A stretch of 64,000 bases of DNA from an uncultured Acetobacterium sp. GTDB lineage: Bacteria; Bacillota; Clostridia; Eubacteriales; Eubacteriaceae. Below the pieces are notes generated by a model. That model was not told the DNA's origin. It saw only the letters and a list, made by a program, of their open reading frames with translations, and searched no databases. The position numbers and the translations under genes are program-made. The DNA lies in NCBI RefSeq assembly GCF_963664135.1, contig NZ_OY760905.1, forward strand, positions 2,196,736 to 2,260,735, written 5' to 3'. Of the stretch, positions 27,494 to 35,396 are shown in pieces. Positions within the stretch are counted from its first letter, which is position 1. The number at the start of each line of letters is the position of its first letter.

Positions 27494-28984
27494 TTACTGT
27501 TGCGGTTGTGCACCGCCATGACCGGGGCCGCCTTCTTGACCAGGTCCGCCCATACCTGTCTGGCCGTTACTGGTCACCATGGCAGTTAGTGGAATTTCCA
27601 CAGTCTGGCTGCCACAGGTTAAGGTATAAGTCGATCCCTGTACCAGTTCTGGCGAGCTGATGACCACTGACTGATAGGTTTTGTCCGGTGTGAACGAGAC
27701 AACCGTCTTACCACTGGCATCAGTAAGTTTTATTTCGGTGCCGGCTGCACAGGTTGAGGTGAGGTTATAAAGCAAAGAGGCTTGTGTTGAAGACTCCGAA
27801 AACGACTGGGCCATTCCGGTACTGCCAGCGATGACAACAGTTCCTCCGGAAATATCAGCGGTGCCATTATAGTCAAGGGCGCCATTACCGCTGTTCGTCG
27901 GTCCGCTGACATTAACAGTCTCGCCGGAGATATAAAGGGAGCCGTTGCTGTCCAGTCCATCACCAGATGCGTTGACATGGATGGTTCCGCCGGAAATCGA
28001 CACATAAACATTCGCATCATTTTCCATCGCTCCACCGCCACCTTTTCCACCGGTATCGGTTTCTGCAGCACTGGCGCTAGCCCCATTAAAGCCATCATCC
28101 GATGAAGTCAGGTCGATGGTTCCACCTTCAACAACAATGGCAGTCCCTTCAATCCCTTCGGTACTGTTTTTGACTGTAATCGTCCCGCCACTGATATACA
28201 CATATCCTTTGGTGGTATCATCCGCATTCTTTGAGGTAATCCCTTTTCCTGCTGATGAATTAATGGTAATAACACCGTCTTTAATTTTTACGGAATTCTT
28301 ACCGTTAAGAGCATCATTTGCTGAGGTAATATTATAGGTTCCTCCGGTTATCACCAGATCATCCTTTGAGACGATCCCATGGTTATACTTGGTGGTGATA
28401 TTTAAAGTCCCTCCACCATTGATTGTCAGATCGGCTTTACTGAAGATCACCGCATCTACCGTGTTTTCATCGGTCTGAACATAGACGGCACTGTCGGTTA
28501 AGGTATTGACGGTATCTTTATTGAGGGTAACAAACACCTTATTGGCACTTTTTACATAGATGGGCGCATTATCGGCGCAATTGATCGTTACTCCGTTTAG
28601 GACAATCTGAACCTTATCGGCATCGGCCGCTGCAACTACAATCTGTCCGTCGGTCAGATTCCCGGTGACCACATAGGTGCCTTCTTTCGTGATTGTCAGC
28701 ACCCCATTACTGGCGGTGGCGCCGTCACCGGTTACCTGGATATTACTGCCATCCAAGGTTACCTTGACTGCGGTACTATCGTCATAGGTGGCATCCAAAT
28801 CCCGGTCGGTAAATTCTGGATCGACAGCAATTGTCGATGTCGGCGAGACAACCGCGGTTAACGCCGCCGTCGTTTGTGTTACGGCCTTTGCTGCTACTGC
28901 CGTGGTATTGCTGGAATTTGAACATCCGGCAAACAACACCATGATGATTAATACAAATGGTGCGAAAATTTTTAGTCTTTTCAT
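27494..28984 (-). CDS. Cthe_2159-like carbohydrate-binding beta-helix lipoprotein
   Basis: 496 residues. The signal peptide ends in the lipobox MVLFAGC, so it is anchored on the outer face of the membrane. After a Ser/Thr/Ala-rich linker the protein is built of short beta-helix turns with recurring GGT/GGTI, ISGGT and ITGGTYNIT motifs, as in the Cthe_2159 (PF14262) polysaccharide-binding family. The tail is rich in Gly, Pro and His-Gly (GGPGHGGAQP). AGAGGAAAG precedes the ATG. Family members bind acidic or cellulosic polysaccharides and calcium; a role in surface adhesion is likely, and the true ligand is unknown. It is a single gene. Confidence 0.82.
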   Translation of the reverse strand: MKRLKIFAPFVLIIMVLFAGCSNSSNTTAVAAKAVTQTTAALTAVVSPTSTIAVDPEFTDRDLDATYDDSTAVKVTLDGSNIQVTGDGATASNGVLTITKEGTYVVTGNLTDGQIVVAAADADKVQIVLNGVTINCADNAPIYVKSANKVFVTLNKDTVNTLTDSAVYVQTDENTVDAVIFSKADLTINGGGTLNITTKYNHGIVSKDDLVITGGTYNITSANDALNGKNSVKIKDGVITINSSAGKGITSKNADDTTKGYVYISGGTITVKNSTEGIEGTAIVVEGGTIDLTSSDDGFNGASASAAETDTGGKGGGGAMENDANVYVSISGGTIHVNASGDGLDSNGSLYISGETVNVSGPTNSGNGALDYNGTADISGGTVVIAGSTGMAQSFSESSTQASLLYNLTSTCAAGTEIKLTDASGKTVVSFTPDKTYQSVVISSPELVQGSTYTLTCGSQTVEIPLTAMVTSNGQTGMGGPGQEGGPGHGGAQPQQ

Positions 28985-29280
28985 TGAATTTCTTTCCTCT
29001 CTTTTTGAACATTGTTTTAAAGAAGTGATTTCATATAAGCTGTTGCAAATTTCAATTAATGTGTTGCCAAAATAACGTGGTCACATGGAACTGTAAAGAT
29101 TATCACGTGCATCCCCTCTTTTGTTTTATTATAGACGGGCTATGTGACGGTTATATGGATAAAGACTGTTTTTTTATTGAAATGGTTTGGTTTTCCGGGT
29201 CCTGATATTTAAACTAAATGACCCTAACTGGACGTTGATGCCTGTAAAAGTCGAACTGAATTTTTATTTGCAAAGCCTAC
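28985..29280. other. Intergenic region between divergent units
   Basis: About 300 bases between the minus-strand lipoprotein gene and the plus-strand regulator promoter. An in-frame ORF extends upstream of the regulator start through 29187, but it reads through the promoter and operator and is not considered coding. No RNA gene is seen. Confidence 0.5.
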
Positions 29281-29322
29281 TTGACATTTTATGCAAAGCG
29301 GACTATACTAATTATGCAAAGC
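29268..29322 (+). promoter_or_regulatory. Promoter with three evenly spaced GCAAAGC operator repeats
   Basis: A near-ideal promoter, TTGACA (29281-29286), 17 bases, TATACT (29304-29309). GCAAAGC occurs at 29270, 29293 and 29316, each exactly 23 bases apart: before the -35, within the spacer and at the start site. The two later copies read ATGCAAAGC. The layout fits tight autoregulation by the XRE protein encoded next. Confidence 0.8.
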
Positions 29323-29351
29323 ACGCTATGCAATTAAACAGAAGGTGTAAA

Positions 29352-29558
29352 ATGAAAACACGAATAAAAGAATTACGAAAAGAAAGAAAACTCTCCCAGG
29401 AAGAACTGGCTTTGGCAGTGGGCACAACGAGGCAGACCATTACCTCAATTGAAGTGGGCAAATATACCGCTTCGCTGGTGCTGGCCTACAAAATTGCCCA
29501 CTATTTCGGGCTGATCATCGAAGAGGTTTTTGACTTTTCCGATACGAATGAATTTTAG
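29352..29558 (+). CDS. XRE-family transcriptional regulator (small)
   Basis: 68 residues, just one helix-turn-helix domain: [23 protein letters not shown], shortened here to [16 protein letters not shown], with the recognition helix [10 protein letters not shown]. It belongs to the common small repressors that precede DUF2178-type membrane proteins. GAAGGTG precedes the ATG at 29352. It is the first gene of a four-gene unit with three small membrane proteins and probably represses that unit via the GCAAAGC repeats. It is similar to the protein at 58419-58625. Confidence 0.9.
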   Translation: MKTRIKELRKERKLSQEELALAVGTTRQTITSIEVGKYTASLVLAYKIAHYFGLIIEEVFDFSDTNEF

Positions 29559-29567
29559 GAGGAAATC

Positions 29568-30017
29568 ATGGAAGTATTTAGAACAAAGGTTAAACGGAGA
29601 ATTGTCATTTCTTCAGGTCTGACATTGGTGGCTGCGGTACTTGGTTTTTATAGTATTTATTCAATTAATATATCAGACAGCTCGACCATGTCTGACGGTT
29701 TTGTAGCGGGGTTTCAATTTGGCCTGATCTTAAGCATTGGCGTTTTGTCCCTGGTTGATATTATCAAGTTAAGCCTGGCGATCAAAGATGAAACCAAGCT
29801 GAAAATATTATACAACAAGGAACATGACGAGCGGCTAAAAGCGATCCGCAACAAAGCTGGTGCGCCAATGATCATCATTACCTCCGTCCTGATGGTGCTT
29901 GCAGCGATCATTGCCGGTTATTTTAATATTGTTGTCTTTTATACCCTCGTCATCGCCGTCATTTGCCAACTGTCAATCAGTGCTGTTGTCAAACTGGTTT
30001 GCATGAAGAAAATGTAG
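29568..30017 (+). CDS. Four-helix membrane protein, DUF2178-like
   Basis: 149 residues with membrane helices at about 14-30, 45-65, 100-118 and 122-140. Between helices two and three lies the cytoplasmic motif EHDERLKAIRNKAG, shared (as NDERNIAIRNRAK) with the membrane protein at 58619. Such proteins regularly follow small XRE repressors; the function is unknown. GGAGG precedes the ATG. Nine bases separate it from the regulator gene. Confidence 0.75.
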   Translation: MEVFRTKVKRRIVISSGLTLVAAVLGFYSIYSINISDSSTMSDGFVAGFQFGLILSIGVLSLVDIIKLSLAIKDETKLKILYNKEHDERLKAIRNKAGAPMIIITSVLMVLAAIIAGYFNIVVFYTLVIAVICQLSISAVVKLVCMKKM

Positions 30018-30029
30018 CCATCAGGTGTG

Positions 30030-30236
30030 ATGATGAAAAATAGTTATCTCTTGCCAGTGACGCTTGTTATTATGACTCTTTCCCTGGGACTGATGTTCAT
30101 TAATCGAATGATCCTCCCCATGCCGGATTGGGTTGTGCGAAGCAATGGCATTATTATGCTAATTAGTCTGGCGGCTTTATCGTACTCAACAGCAAAGTTA
30201 ACCTCGCATAAAAAGGAGAAAGGTGATATGAAATGA
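30030..30236 (+). CDS. Small two-helix membrane protein
   Basis: About 68 residues with helices at roughly 6-27 and 36-55 and a Lys-rich tail. The family is not recognised. AGGTG precedes two adjacent ATG codons (30030 and 30033), either of which may be used. Its stop overlaps the next start by four bases (ATGA), so it belongs to the XRE/DUF2178 operon. Confidence 0.65.
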   Translation: MMKNSYLLPVTLVIMTLSLGLMFINRMILPMPDWVVRSNGIIMLISLAALSYSTAKLTSHKKEKGDMK

Positions 30237-30451
30237 AAAAACCGATGAAAAGAGAAGTAAAACTCGGTATTTTACTCTTCGCTATCTTTAATATCGTTAA
30301 TTTAATTGCCAATACTCTCCTGCCAGAAATGCCGATATTACATTTTATCCGGGGAGGACTGGTCGGACTGGCGCTTTCTCAAATCATCATTGGAATCTTG
30401 CCGGAGCCCGCTTATCTCAAATTGAAAAATTTTAAAAAGAAAATCTTGTAA
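30233..30451 (+). CDS. Small membrane protein
   Basis: 72 residues, two hydrophobic segments (about 10-28 and 38-58) with basic ends. The start is coupled to the previous gene by an ATGA overlap and has AGAAAGG upstream. Last gene of the XRE operon. No family is recognised. Confidence 0.65.
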   Translation: MKKPMKREVKLGILLFAIFNIVNLIANTLLPEMPILHFIRGGLVGLALSQIIIGILPEPAYLKLKNFKKKIL

Positions 30452-30479
30452 ACCCTATCGCTCAGAAATCATAACAGTC

Positions 30480-31440
30480 GTTTAATCTTTCGAATTTAAG
30501 AATGGCTTCAAAAAGGAGCAGACTAATGTTTAACCTAAATAAAAATGACCTGCACAAAATGCAAAAGAGATTAATTGTTGGCGTACTAATCATAATCATT
30601 GGTTCTGGCATCGGCTTTTTTTTTCCGGTAATACCGAAAGCCGCAAGGCCGCGGCAACGCTGGATCAACAAAAGAATGAAAAAATATTGACCTCTCAAGA
30701 ACAAATAAATCAATATCGCGAATCCATGGCTTATTATAAAAATATGGATGTTGATACCTTTGATAATCTACCGCTTGACGAACGTTTGAAATATTCACAA
30801 TTTGTGATTGATCAAACCGTAAGTAATGGCGTCTACGATTTGTTCTATGGCGAAATGTCCGGACATAGCATCTATGGCGTTCACGCCACGCCCGCTACGA
30901 TCAATGATGATGGTCAGTCAATACGAGACAATCTCTTATTTAACAGTCAGATCTCATACCTTCAAACCATCGATAATGATATCCCAAATAAGCCATTCGA
31001 TGCTTCTGATGCCGAAAAAGTATTAAGTTCAGTCTATTACCGAGTTGGTAAAAACCAAGATGTTTCAGAAACATACATTAACGAGGTTGAATTACATGTA
31101 GATCTCCGCTCTTCCACCTACTTGGCAAGTAAATACATCGTAACTGATACGAGCGATTTACGTGAGGGACTTGATAGCGACGGCAATGCTGTTCAATACA
31201 AAATAATAACTTATACTACAAATAATAATAAAACCTACTGTTTAAGAGCTATTATTCATAGTTTTGAAAATTATGACGGCACTCAGAAAAACATCTGGTT
31301 ATTCGAAGTGCTTTCGTCTACCGTTGACGATTTTCCTCCAATCGATTAACTGATTTAATCAATATTGCAACTGTGTTCGTTATTCTAATTATTTGATATT
31401 TTGCTATTTATATTAAATATAGTCCTGCATCGCTTCAACG
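30480..31440 (+). repeat. Direct repeat, copy 1 (pair with 34288-35247)
   Basis: About 0.95 kb that matches 34288-35247 in the same orientation. The match starts some 45 bases before the ATG of the exported-protein gene and runs about 90 bases past its stop codon. The 5' two thirds of the gene are nearly identical; a patch near 31050-31230 has diverged. The two copies enclose the three small membrane-protein genes and the orphan RHS tip. Confidence 0.85.
30526..31349 (+). pseudogene. Frameshifted copy of the RHS-associated membrane-anchored protein
   Basis: This is the same gene as the intact 274-residue one at 34333-35157 but has lost one base: the run TTTTTTATTT of the intact copy is T9 here (30616-30624). 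Translation from the ATG goes out of frame after about 30 residues, right after the membrane helix. The rest of the frame is open to 31349 and otherwise undamaged, with both conserved end segments (YGEMSGHSIYGVHA and the C-terminal DDFPPID). It may be a recent pseudogene, an off-state of slippage in the T9 run, or a sequencing error. Confidence 0.75.
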
Positions 31441-31661
31441 ATGCTTAAAATCAATAATGGATCGGTACCGAATTATTTCAGCACCGATCCATTTAGATAT
31501 AACAAGATACATAGTTCGAATCGCCAATTATAACCCACATATCCAAGTTATATTATTGTGTCAATAAACGCGTGATCTCTTCTGGCGGTTCAAATGACCG
31601 CCCATAAACTTAATAAAATGTTGTTTTGCTATACTCCTGATATTCATTTATTTCATGAAAC
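31350..31661. other. Intergenic region with a hairpin
   Basis: 312 bases between convergent units. ATGGATCGGT (31457-31466) pairs with ACCGATCCAT (31483-31492); without a strong T-run it is a weak terminator. Up to about 31440 the sequence is the tail of the direct repeat. No gene is seen. Confidence 0.5.
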
Positions 31662-32027
31662 TCAAAACCAAAAATTATATCCAATGACACCTAATAAAAT
31701 TAATAAAGCAATTGTAATTATTGCTCCCTTTAATAATTCATAAGTTGGTGTCCCCTTTTCAATCTGTATATGTGGGGCTATAAATAGCCCCATCAAAACA
31801 AGAAACCCCAGACTAATTGCAATTTTATAAGTACTACTGTTCATTTCGCCAAATATAGGAGCATCAATGTAAAGCAGATACATGAACCAGCCTGCTATTG
31901 CGAAAAAAATAGCTGTTCGTCGCATAATCTTAGTTAAACTTTTTCCTTTGCTTTTTATCAAATCTACAACAAGCCATATGGTATAAATTGTTAAAAGCAC
32001 ACCCAGTAATATTGTTCTGTCCATCAT
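31662..32027 (-). CDS. Four-helix membrane protein, candidate RHS immunity protein (paralogue 1)
   Basis: 121 residues, hydrophobic, four helices at about 5-23, 38-56, 68-86 and 101-119, with the basic loop LIKSKGKSLTKIMRRTA and EKGTPTYELLKG between helices. Third in a row of three tandem paralogues. GGAG precedes the ATG. Position directly behind an RHS tip whose toxin domain is itself hydrophobic suggests that the family protects the producer's membrane. No named family is recognised; the immunity role is inference. Confidence 0.7.
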   Translation of the reverse strand: MMDRTILLGVLLTIYTIWLVVDLIKSKGKSLTKIMRRTAIFFAIAGWFMYLLYIDAPIFGEMNSSTYKIAISLGFLVLMGLFIAPHIQIEKGTPTYELLKGAIITIALLILLGVIGYNFWF

Positions 32028-32068
32028 TTTTCTCCATTACCCTTATGTCAAATTCCGTTATTAACATT

Positions 32069-32431
32069 TCAAGGTCTCGTCACAACTAGTATTGTAATCG
32101 CAACAACAGCAATCAACATGAAGATTATTGCGCCTTTTAATAATTCATAAGTCGGTGTTCCCTTTTCAACATGCACATGCGGGGCTATGAACAGCCCCAT
32201 CATAACAAGAAACCCCAGACTTATTGCAATTTTAAAGGCACTACTGTTCATTCCTCCAAGTATGGGAGAACCAATATAAAGCAGATACATGAACCAGCCT
32301 GCTATTGCGAAAAAAATAGTTGCTCTTCTGACAATTTTAGTCATGCTTTTCCCTTTGCTTTTTATCAAGTCCGCAACAAGCCATATGGTATAAATTGTTA
32401 AAAGCGCACCCAGTAATACTGTTCTCTCCAT
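32069..32431 (-). CDS. Four-helix membrane protein, candidate RHS immunity protein (paralogue 2)
   Basis: 120 residues and a mosaic of its two neighbours: its first 85 residues follow paralogue 1 (GWFMYLLYIG, NSSAFKIAISLGFLV), while its last 20 are identical to paralogue 3 (ending IAVVAITILVVTRP). This points to recombination within the tandem array. GGAG precedes the ATG, and the 40-base spacers around it are also repeated. Confidence 0.7.
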   Translation of the reverse strand: MERTVLLGALLTIYTIWLVADLIKSKGKSMTKIVRRATIFFAIAGWFMYLLYIGSPILGGMNSSAFKIAISLGFLVMMGLFIAPHVHVEKGTPTYELLKGAIIFMLIAVVAITILVVTRP

Positions 32432-32475
32432 CTTTTTTCTCCATTACCCTTATGCCAAATTTTGTTATTAACATT

Positions 32476-32841
32476 TCAAGGTCTTGTCACAACTAATATT
32501 GTAATCGCAACAACCGCAATCAGTATGAAGATTATTCCCCCTTTTATCATTTCATAAGTTGGCGTTCCCTTTTCAACATGCACATGCGGAGCTACAAATG
32601 ACCACATCATAACCATAAATGCTATCCCGATAATGTATTGAAATACTTCATAATTTGGTATACTGGAAACTAAATTTCCATACAAAACAAGGTACACCAG
32701 CCAGCCAACAATCGTGAAAAATATGGTTGCTCTCCTGACAATCTTAGTCATGCTTTGTCCTTTACTTTTTATCAAGTCCACTACAAGCCATACAGTATAG
32801 ATTGCATATATTACAAAAAACAACCCCGATTTTTCCACCAT
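32476..32841 (-). CDS. Four-helix membrane protein, candidate RHS immunity protein (paralogue 3)
   Basis: 121 residues; shares the first-loop sequence and the C-terminal helix with paralogue 2, but the segment 50-85 (NLVSSIPNYEVFQYIIG) is different. It starts eight bases after the orphan RHS tip gene stops, with AAAGGAG before the ATG. This is where a cognate immunity gene is normally found, so of the three it is the first candidate for neutralising the orphan tip. Confidence 0.72.
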   Translation of the reverse strand: MVEKSGLFFVIYAIYTVWLVVDLIKSKGQSMTKIVRRATIFFTIVGWLVYLVLYGNLVSSIPNYEVFQYIIGIAFMVMMWSFVAPHVHVEKGTPTYEMIKGGIIFILIAVVAITILVVTRP

Positions 32842-32849
32842 CTTCTCCT

Positions 32850-33857
32850 TTAGTCAATCAATTTTCTTTCTATCTGATCTCCATACCATGATAAAAATAC
32901 ACCCGTGCCAATCGCAATCGCCGCAATTGCTACTACCGGCAATGCCGATGTTGCTAAAACGCCTCCCGCGATCACTCCTCCAACAAGAACAAGACTGTCA
33001 ATCCAATTTGCAATTGCGATATTGGTATTATTCCCCGCATACTGCTCATAGTTTAACCGGATATCATTTCCAAAAGATAATCCTGCCATCGGTCCGATTT
33101 TCAAACCGCTTGAAACACTCTTCCCTGCGATCGATGGTGCAATTTGGAATTGATCAAAAGTCCGCGCTTCATCCAATGTGTAGACAAAGACTTCTTTCTT
33201 CGCGGTTTGAACAACATTTGCCCCTTCATCCGAATCGCCCCATGAGCTTCCTCCGCCACCGGCACCACCGCCGCCGCTGAATCCTTCATACTCTGAGTCG
33301 CCCCAGGAGCCACCTCCGCCTCCGCCGCCAGCGCCATTCGAACTGCTCTGTGGGCGAAATAATCCTGCAAACCAGTTTGCCACCGATTTTAAGGTACTGC
33401 TAAACCAATTTATCAGTCCTCCCCAGCTACATCCGCTGGGGTCCTGGCGGTTAACCGGATTGTTATTGCAGTAAAGAAAAAGGTTATAGGCCATGGGATC
33501 TTTATCGCCAGCCCCCATTATGATATCCGGATTGATAAAGCGTCCCACTTCTGGATCATAATAGCGGCTGTTCAGGTAATAAAAACCGGTTTCGGTATCG
33601 TAGTAATAGCCTCTGTAACGGAACGGATTCTTTAAGCCGACCGTATCTTTTAACGACCCGGTAATGCTGATGAGTTTTCCCCAGGAATCATAAAGGTAGT
33701 TTACCACAATGGTTCCGGCAGCGTCAACGATCCCGATGATGTCGTTTTGAATGTTTCGAATGTAGTAATAGTCACTGCCGTTATAGTTAAAACCAAATAG
33801 CAAACCGGCCTCGTCCGTATAAAAATCAAAACGCTCGGTGCCACAAATCTGGGTCAC
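32850..33857 (-). CDS. Orphan RHS tip: RHS core end plus alternative C-terminal toxin domain
   Basis: 335 residues. Residues 1-143 match the end of the large RHS protein almost exactly (through RYRGYYYDTETG and NNPVNRQDPSG). After the DPSG boundary the sequence is new: a Trp-rich hydrophobic stretch, a Gly-rich linker with repeated SWGDS units, and a domain ending in two hydrophobic helices (SLVLVGGVIAGGVLATS, VVAIAAIAIGTGVFLSWYG). This looks like a membrane-acting toxin domain; no enzymatic motif is seen. The GTG at 33857 has GGAG nine bases upstream but corresponds to an internal Val of the full protein, so translation is uncertain. Typical of a displaced tip cassette that can recombine into the full-length gene. 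Confidence 0.75.
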   Translation of the reverse strand: MTQICGTERFDFYTDEAGLLFGFNYNGSDYYYIRNIQNDIIGIVDAAGTIVVNYLYDSWGKLISITGSLKDTVGLKNPFRYRGYYYDTETGFYYLNSRYYDPEVGRFINPDIIMGAGDKDPMAYNLFLYCNNNPVNRQDPSGCSWGGLINWFSSTLKSVANWFAGLFRPQSSSNGAGGGGGGGSWGDSEYEGFSGGGGAGGGGSSWGDSDEGANVVQTAKKEVFVYTLDEARTFDQFQIAPSIAGKSVSSGLKIGPMAGLSFGNDIRLNYEQYAGNNTNIAIANWIDSLVLVGGVIAGGVLATSALPVVAIAAIAIGTGVFLSWYGDQIERKLID

Positions 33858-33896
33858 GATCTGAGCTCCATTGAGATAAAAATGGGTTTTTACACC
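33424..33896 (-). repeat. RHS core direct repeat, orphan copy (pair with 35932-36404)
   Basis: About 470 bases that are nearly identical to 35932-36404 in the same orientation, encoding the last RHS core repeats. Homologous recombination here would exchange the C-terminal toxin domain and delete what lies between. Confidence 0.9.
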
Positions 33897-34140
33897 TGCT
33901 CCAGTCGGATGCCGTTGGCTGTGTACTGGATAAGCAGGTGCTAAAGAGTGTGGTGTTGAGCTTACAGCTACAACCTCTTGCCTAAATTGTCGTAGATGTA
34001 TTCAATCCGTTTTGTCCCATTGACCTTGACCCGATCAATCAATTCCGGCAGCGTCCCGGCGGTTAATCCATCTTCGTACATGGACTGGATTTTCATCAAT
34101 TGCGTATCCACTTTGTTGCTGTGATAATCCACTTTCCGTT
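33858..34140 (-). pseudogene. Degenerate RHS core remnant upstream of the orphan tip
   Basis: Continues the match to the full-length RHS gene, but a 10-base deletion just beyond 33890 breaks the frame and a further stretch of several hundred bases is missing; the sequence then picks up again at the counterpart of about 36930-37115. This shows that the orphan came from a full-length RHS gene by deletion. The rest to 34287 holds no gene. Confidence 0.75.
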
Positions 34141-34287
34141 ATGCTAACTGACTCTCTGGTTCAATAAATCTATGGACTAAAACGTCAGTCTGAATTGATA
34201 AGTAAGAAATAATACTTAAGTTAAGTAAGTTTTGTTATATAATATAATTGTGATTTCTGATATTAGTGAATATGATGACAACTATAT

Positions 34288-35247
34288 CATTAATCTTTCG
34301 AGTTTAAGAATTGATTCTAAAGGAGCAGACTAATGTTTAACCTAAATAAAAATGACCTGCACAAAATGCAAAAGAGATTAATAGTTGGCGTACTAATCAT
34401 AATCATTGGTTCTGGTATCGGATTTTTTATTTCCGGTAACACCGAAAGCCGCAAGGCCGCTGCAAAGCTGGATCAACAAAAGAGTGAAAAAACCTTGACC
34501 TCTCAAGAACAAATAAATCAATATCGCGAATCCATGGCTTATTATAAAAATATGGATGTTGATACCTTTGATAATCTACCGCTTGACGAACGTTTGAAAT
34601 ATTCACAATTTGTGATTGATCAAACCGTAAGTAATGGCGTCTACGATTTGTTCTATGGCGAAATGTCCGAACATAACATCTATGCCGTTCATGCCACGCC
34701 CGCTACGATTAACGATGATGGTCAAACGATTTGGGATGATCTCTTATTCAACAGTCAGATCTCATACCTTCAAACCATCGATAATGATATCCCAAATAAG
34801 CCATTCGATGCTTCTGATGCCGAAAAAGTATTAAGTTCAGTATATTACCGCGTTGGAACAAATATAAATGTGTCGAATACATACATTAATGAGGTAGAAT
34901 TACATAGAAGTCTTCATTCTTCTACCTCATTAACGAATAAATACATGGTTACCAACTCTAGTGAATTGTATGAAGGAATTGATTCTGATGGCAAAACTGT
35001 GCAATATAAAATAATAACCTGCAACGATGCTCATAACATGAATTATTGTTTAAGAGCTATTATTCATAGTTTTGAAAATTATGACGGCACTCAGAAAAAC
35101 ATCTGGTTATTTGAAGCTATTTCATCTACCGTTGACGATTTTCCTCCAATCGATTAATTGATTTAATCAACATCTAAACTGTGCTCGTTATTTTAATTAT
35201 TTGATATTTTTCTATTTATATTAAATCTAGCCCTGCATCGCTTTTTA
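34288..35247 (+). repeat. Direct repeat, copy 2 (pair with 30480-31440)
   Basis: Second copy of the 0.95-kb repeat, with the intact exported-protein gene. Same orientation as copy 1, 3.8 kb away, so recombination would excise the orphan tip and the immunity candidates. Confidence 0.85.
34333..35157 (+). CDS. Membrane-anchored extracytoplasmic protein of unknown function (RHS-associated)
   Basis: 274 residues. One membrane helix at about 15-33 (RLIVGVLIIIIGSGIGFFI) acts as an uncleaved signal anchor; the remaining 240 residues are outside. The N-terminal 170 residues and the last 50 are nearly identical to the frameshifted copy, while residues 172-225 differ strongly. AAAGGAG precedes the ATG. 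It points against the RHS gene and sits just beyond its 3' end, the usual site of immunity or tip-associated genes. No known family; a role as surface immunity or receptor-blocking protein is only a guess. Confidence 0.7.
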   Translation: MFNLNKNDLHKMQKRLIVGVLIIIIGSGIGFFISGNTESRKAAAKLDQQKSEKTLTSQEQINQYRESMAYYKNMDVDTFDNLPLDERLKYSQFVIDQTVSNGVYDLFYGEMSEHNIYAVHATPATINDDGQTIWDDLLFNSQISYLQTIDNDIPNKPFDASDAEKVLSSVYYRVGTNINVSNTYINEVELHRSLHSSTSLTNKYMVTNSSELYEGIDSDGKTVQYKIITCNDAHNMNYCLRAIIHSFENYDGTQKNIWLFEAISSTVDDFPPID

Positions 35248-35260
35248 CGGTGCAGGGCTA
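35228..35260 (+). terminator. Hairpin after the exported-protein gene
   Basis: TAGCCCTGCA (35228-35237) pairs with TGCAGGGCTA (35251-35260), 70 bases after the stop codon. The stem is strong but the T-run is broken. The matching place in copy 1 has decayed. Confidence 0.55.
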
Positions 35261-35396
35261 CTAAACTGTTTTGATTATATGGGCAAGGTTGATTTAGTAT
35301 TAGAACTTCGATTTCAAAATCAATATTAATATTATATGTCTTTATTCAACCTAGTTTTCTCAAAAGTGAATTTCAGGTCTTAAAACATCTTTCTTG

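Noticed and set aside
29268-29322. CRISPR-like array because of 23-base spaced repeats
   Set aside because: Only three copies of a seven-base motif within one promoter; no long repeats, spacers or cas genes.
29187-29351. Upstream extension of the XRE regulator reading frame
   Set aside because: It runs through a near-consensus promoter and operator repeats; the Shine-Dalgarno site and family length support the start at 29352.
33858-34332. A separate small gene between the orphan RHS tip and the exported-protein gene
   Set aside because: The sequence is a decayed remnant of the RHS core with deletions and stop codons in all frames of useful length.
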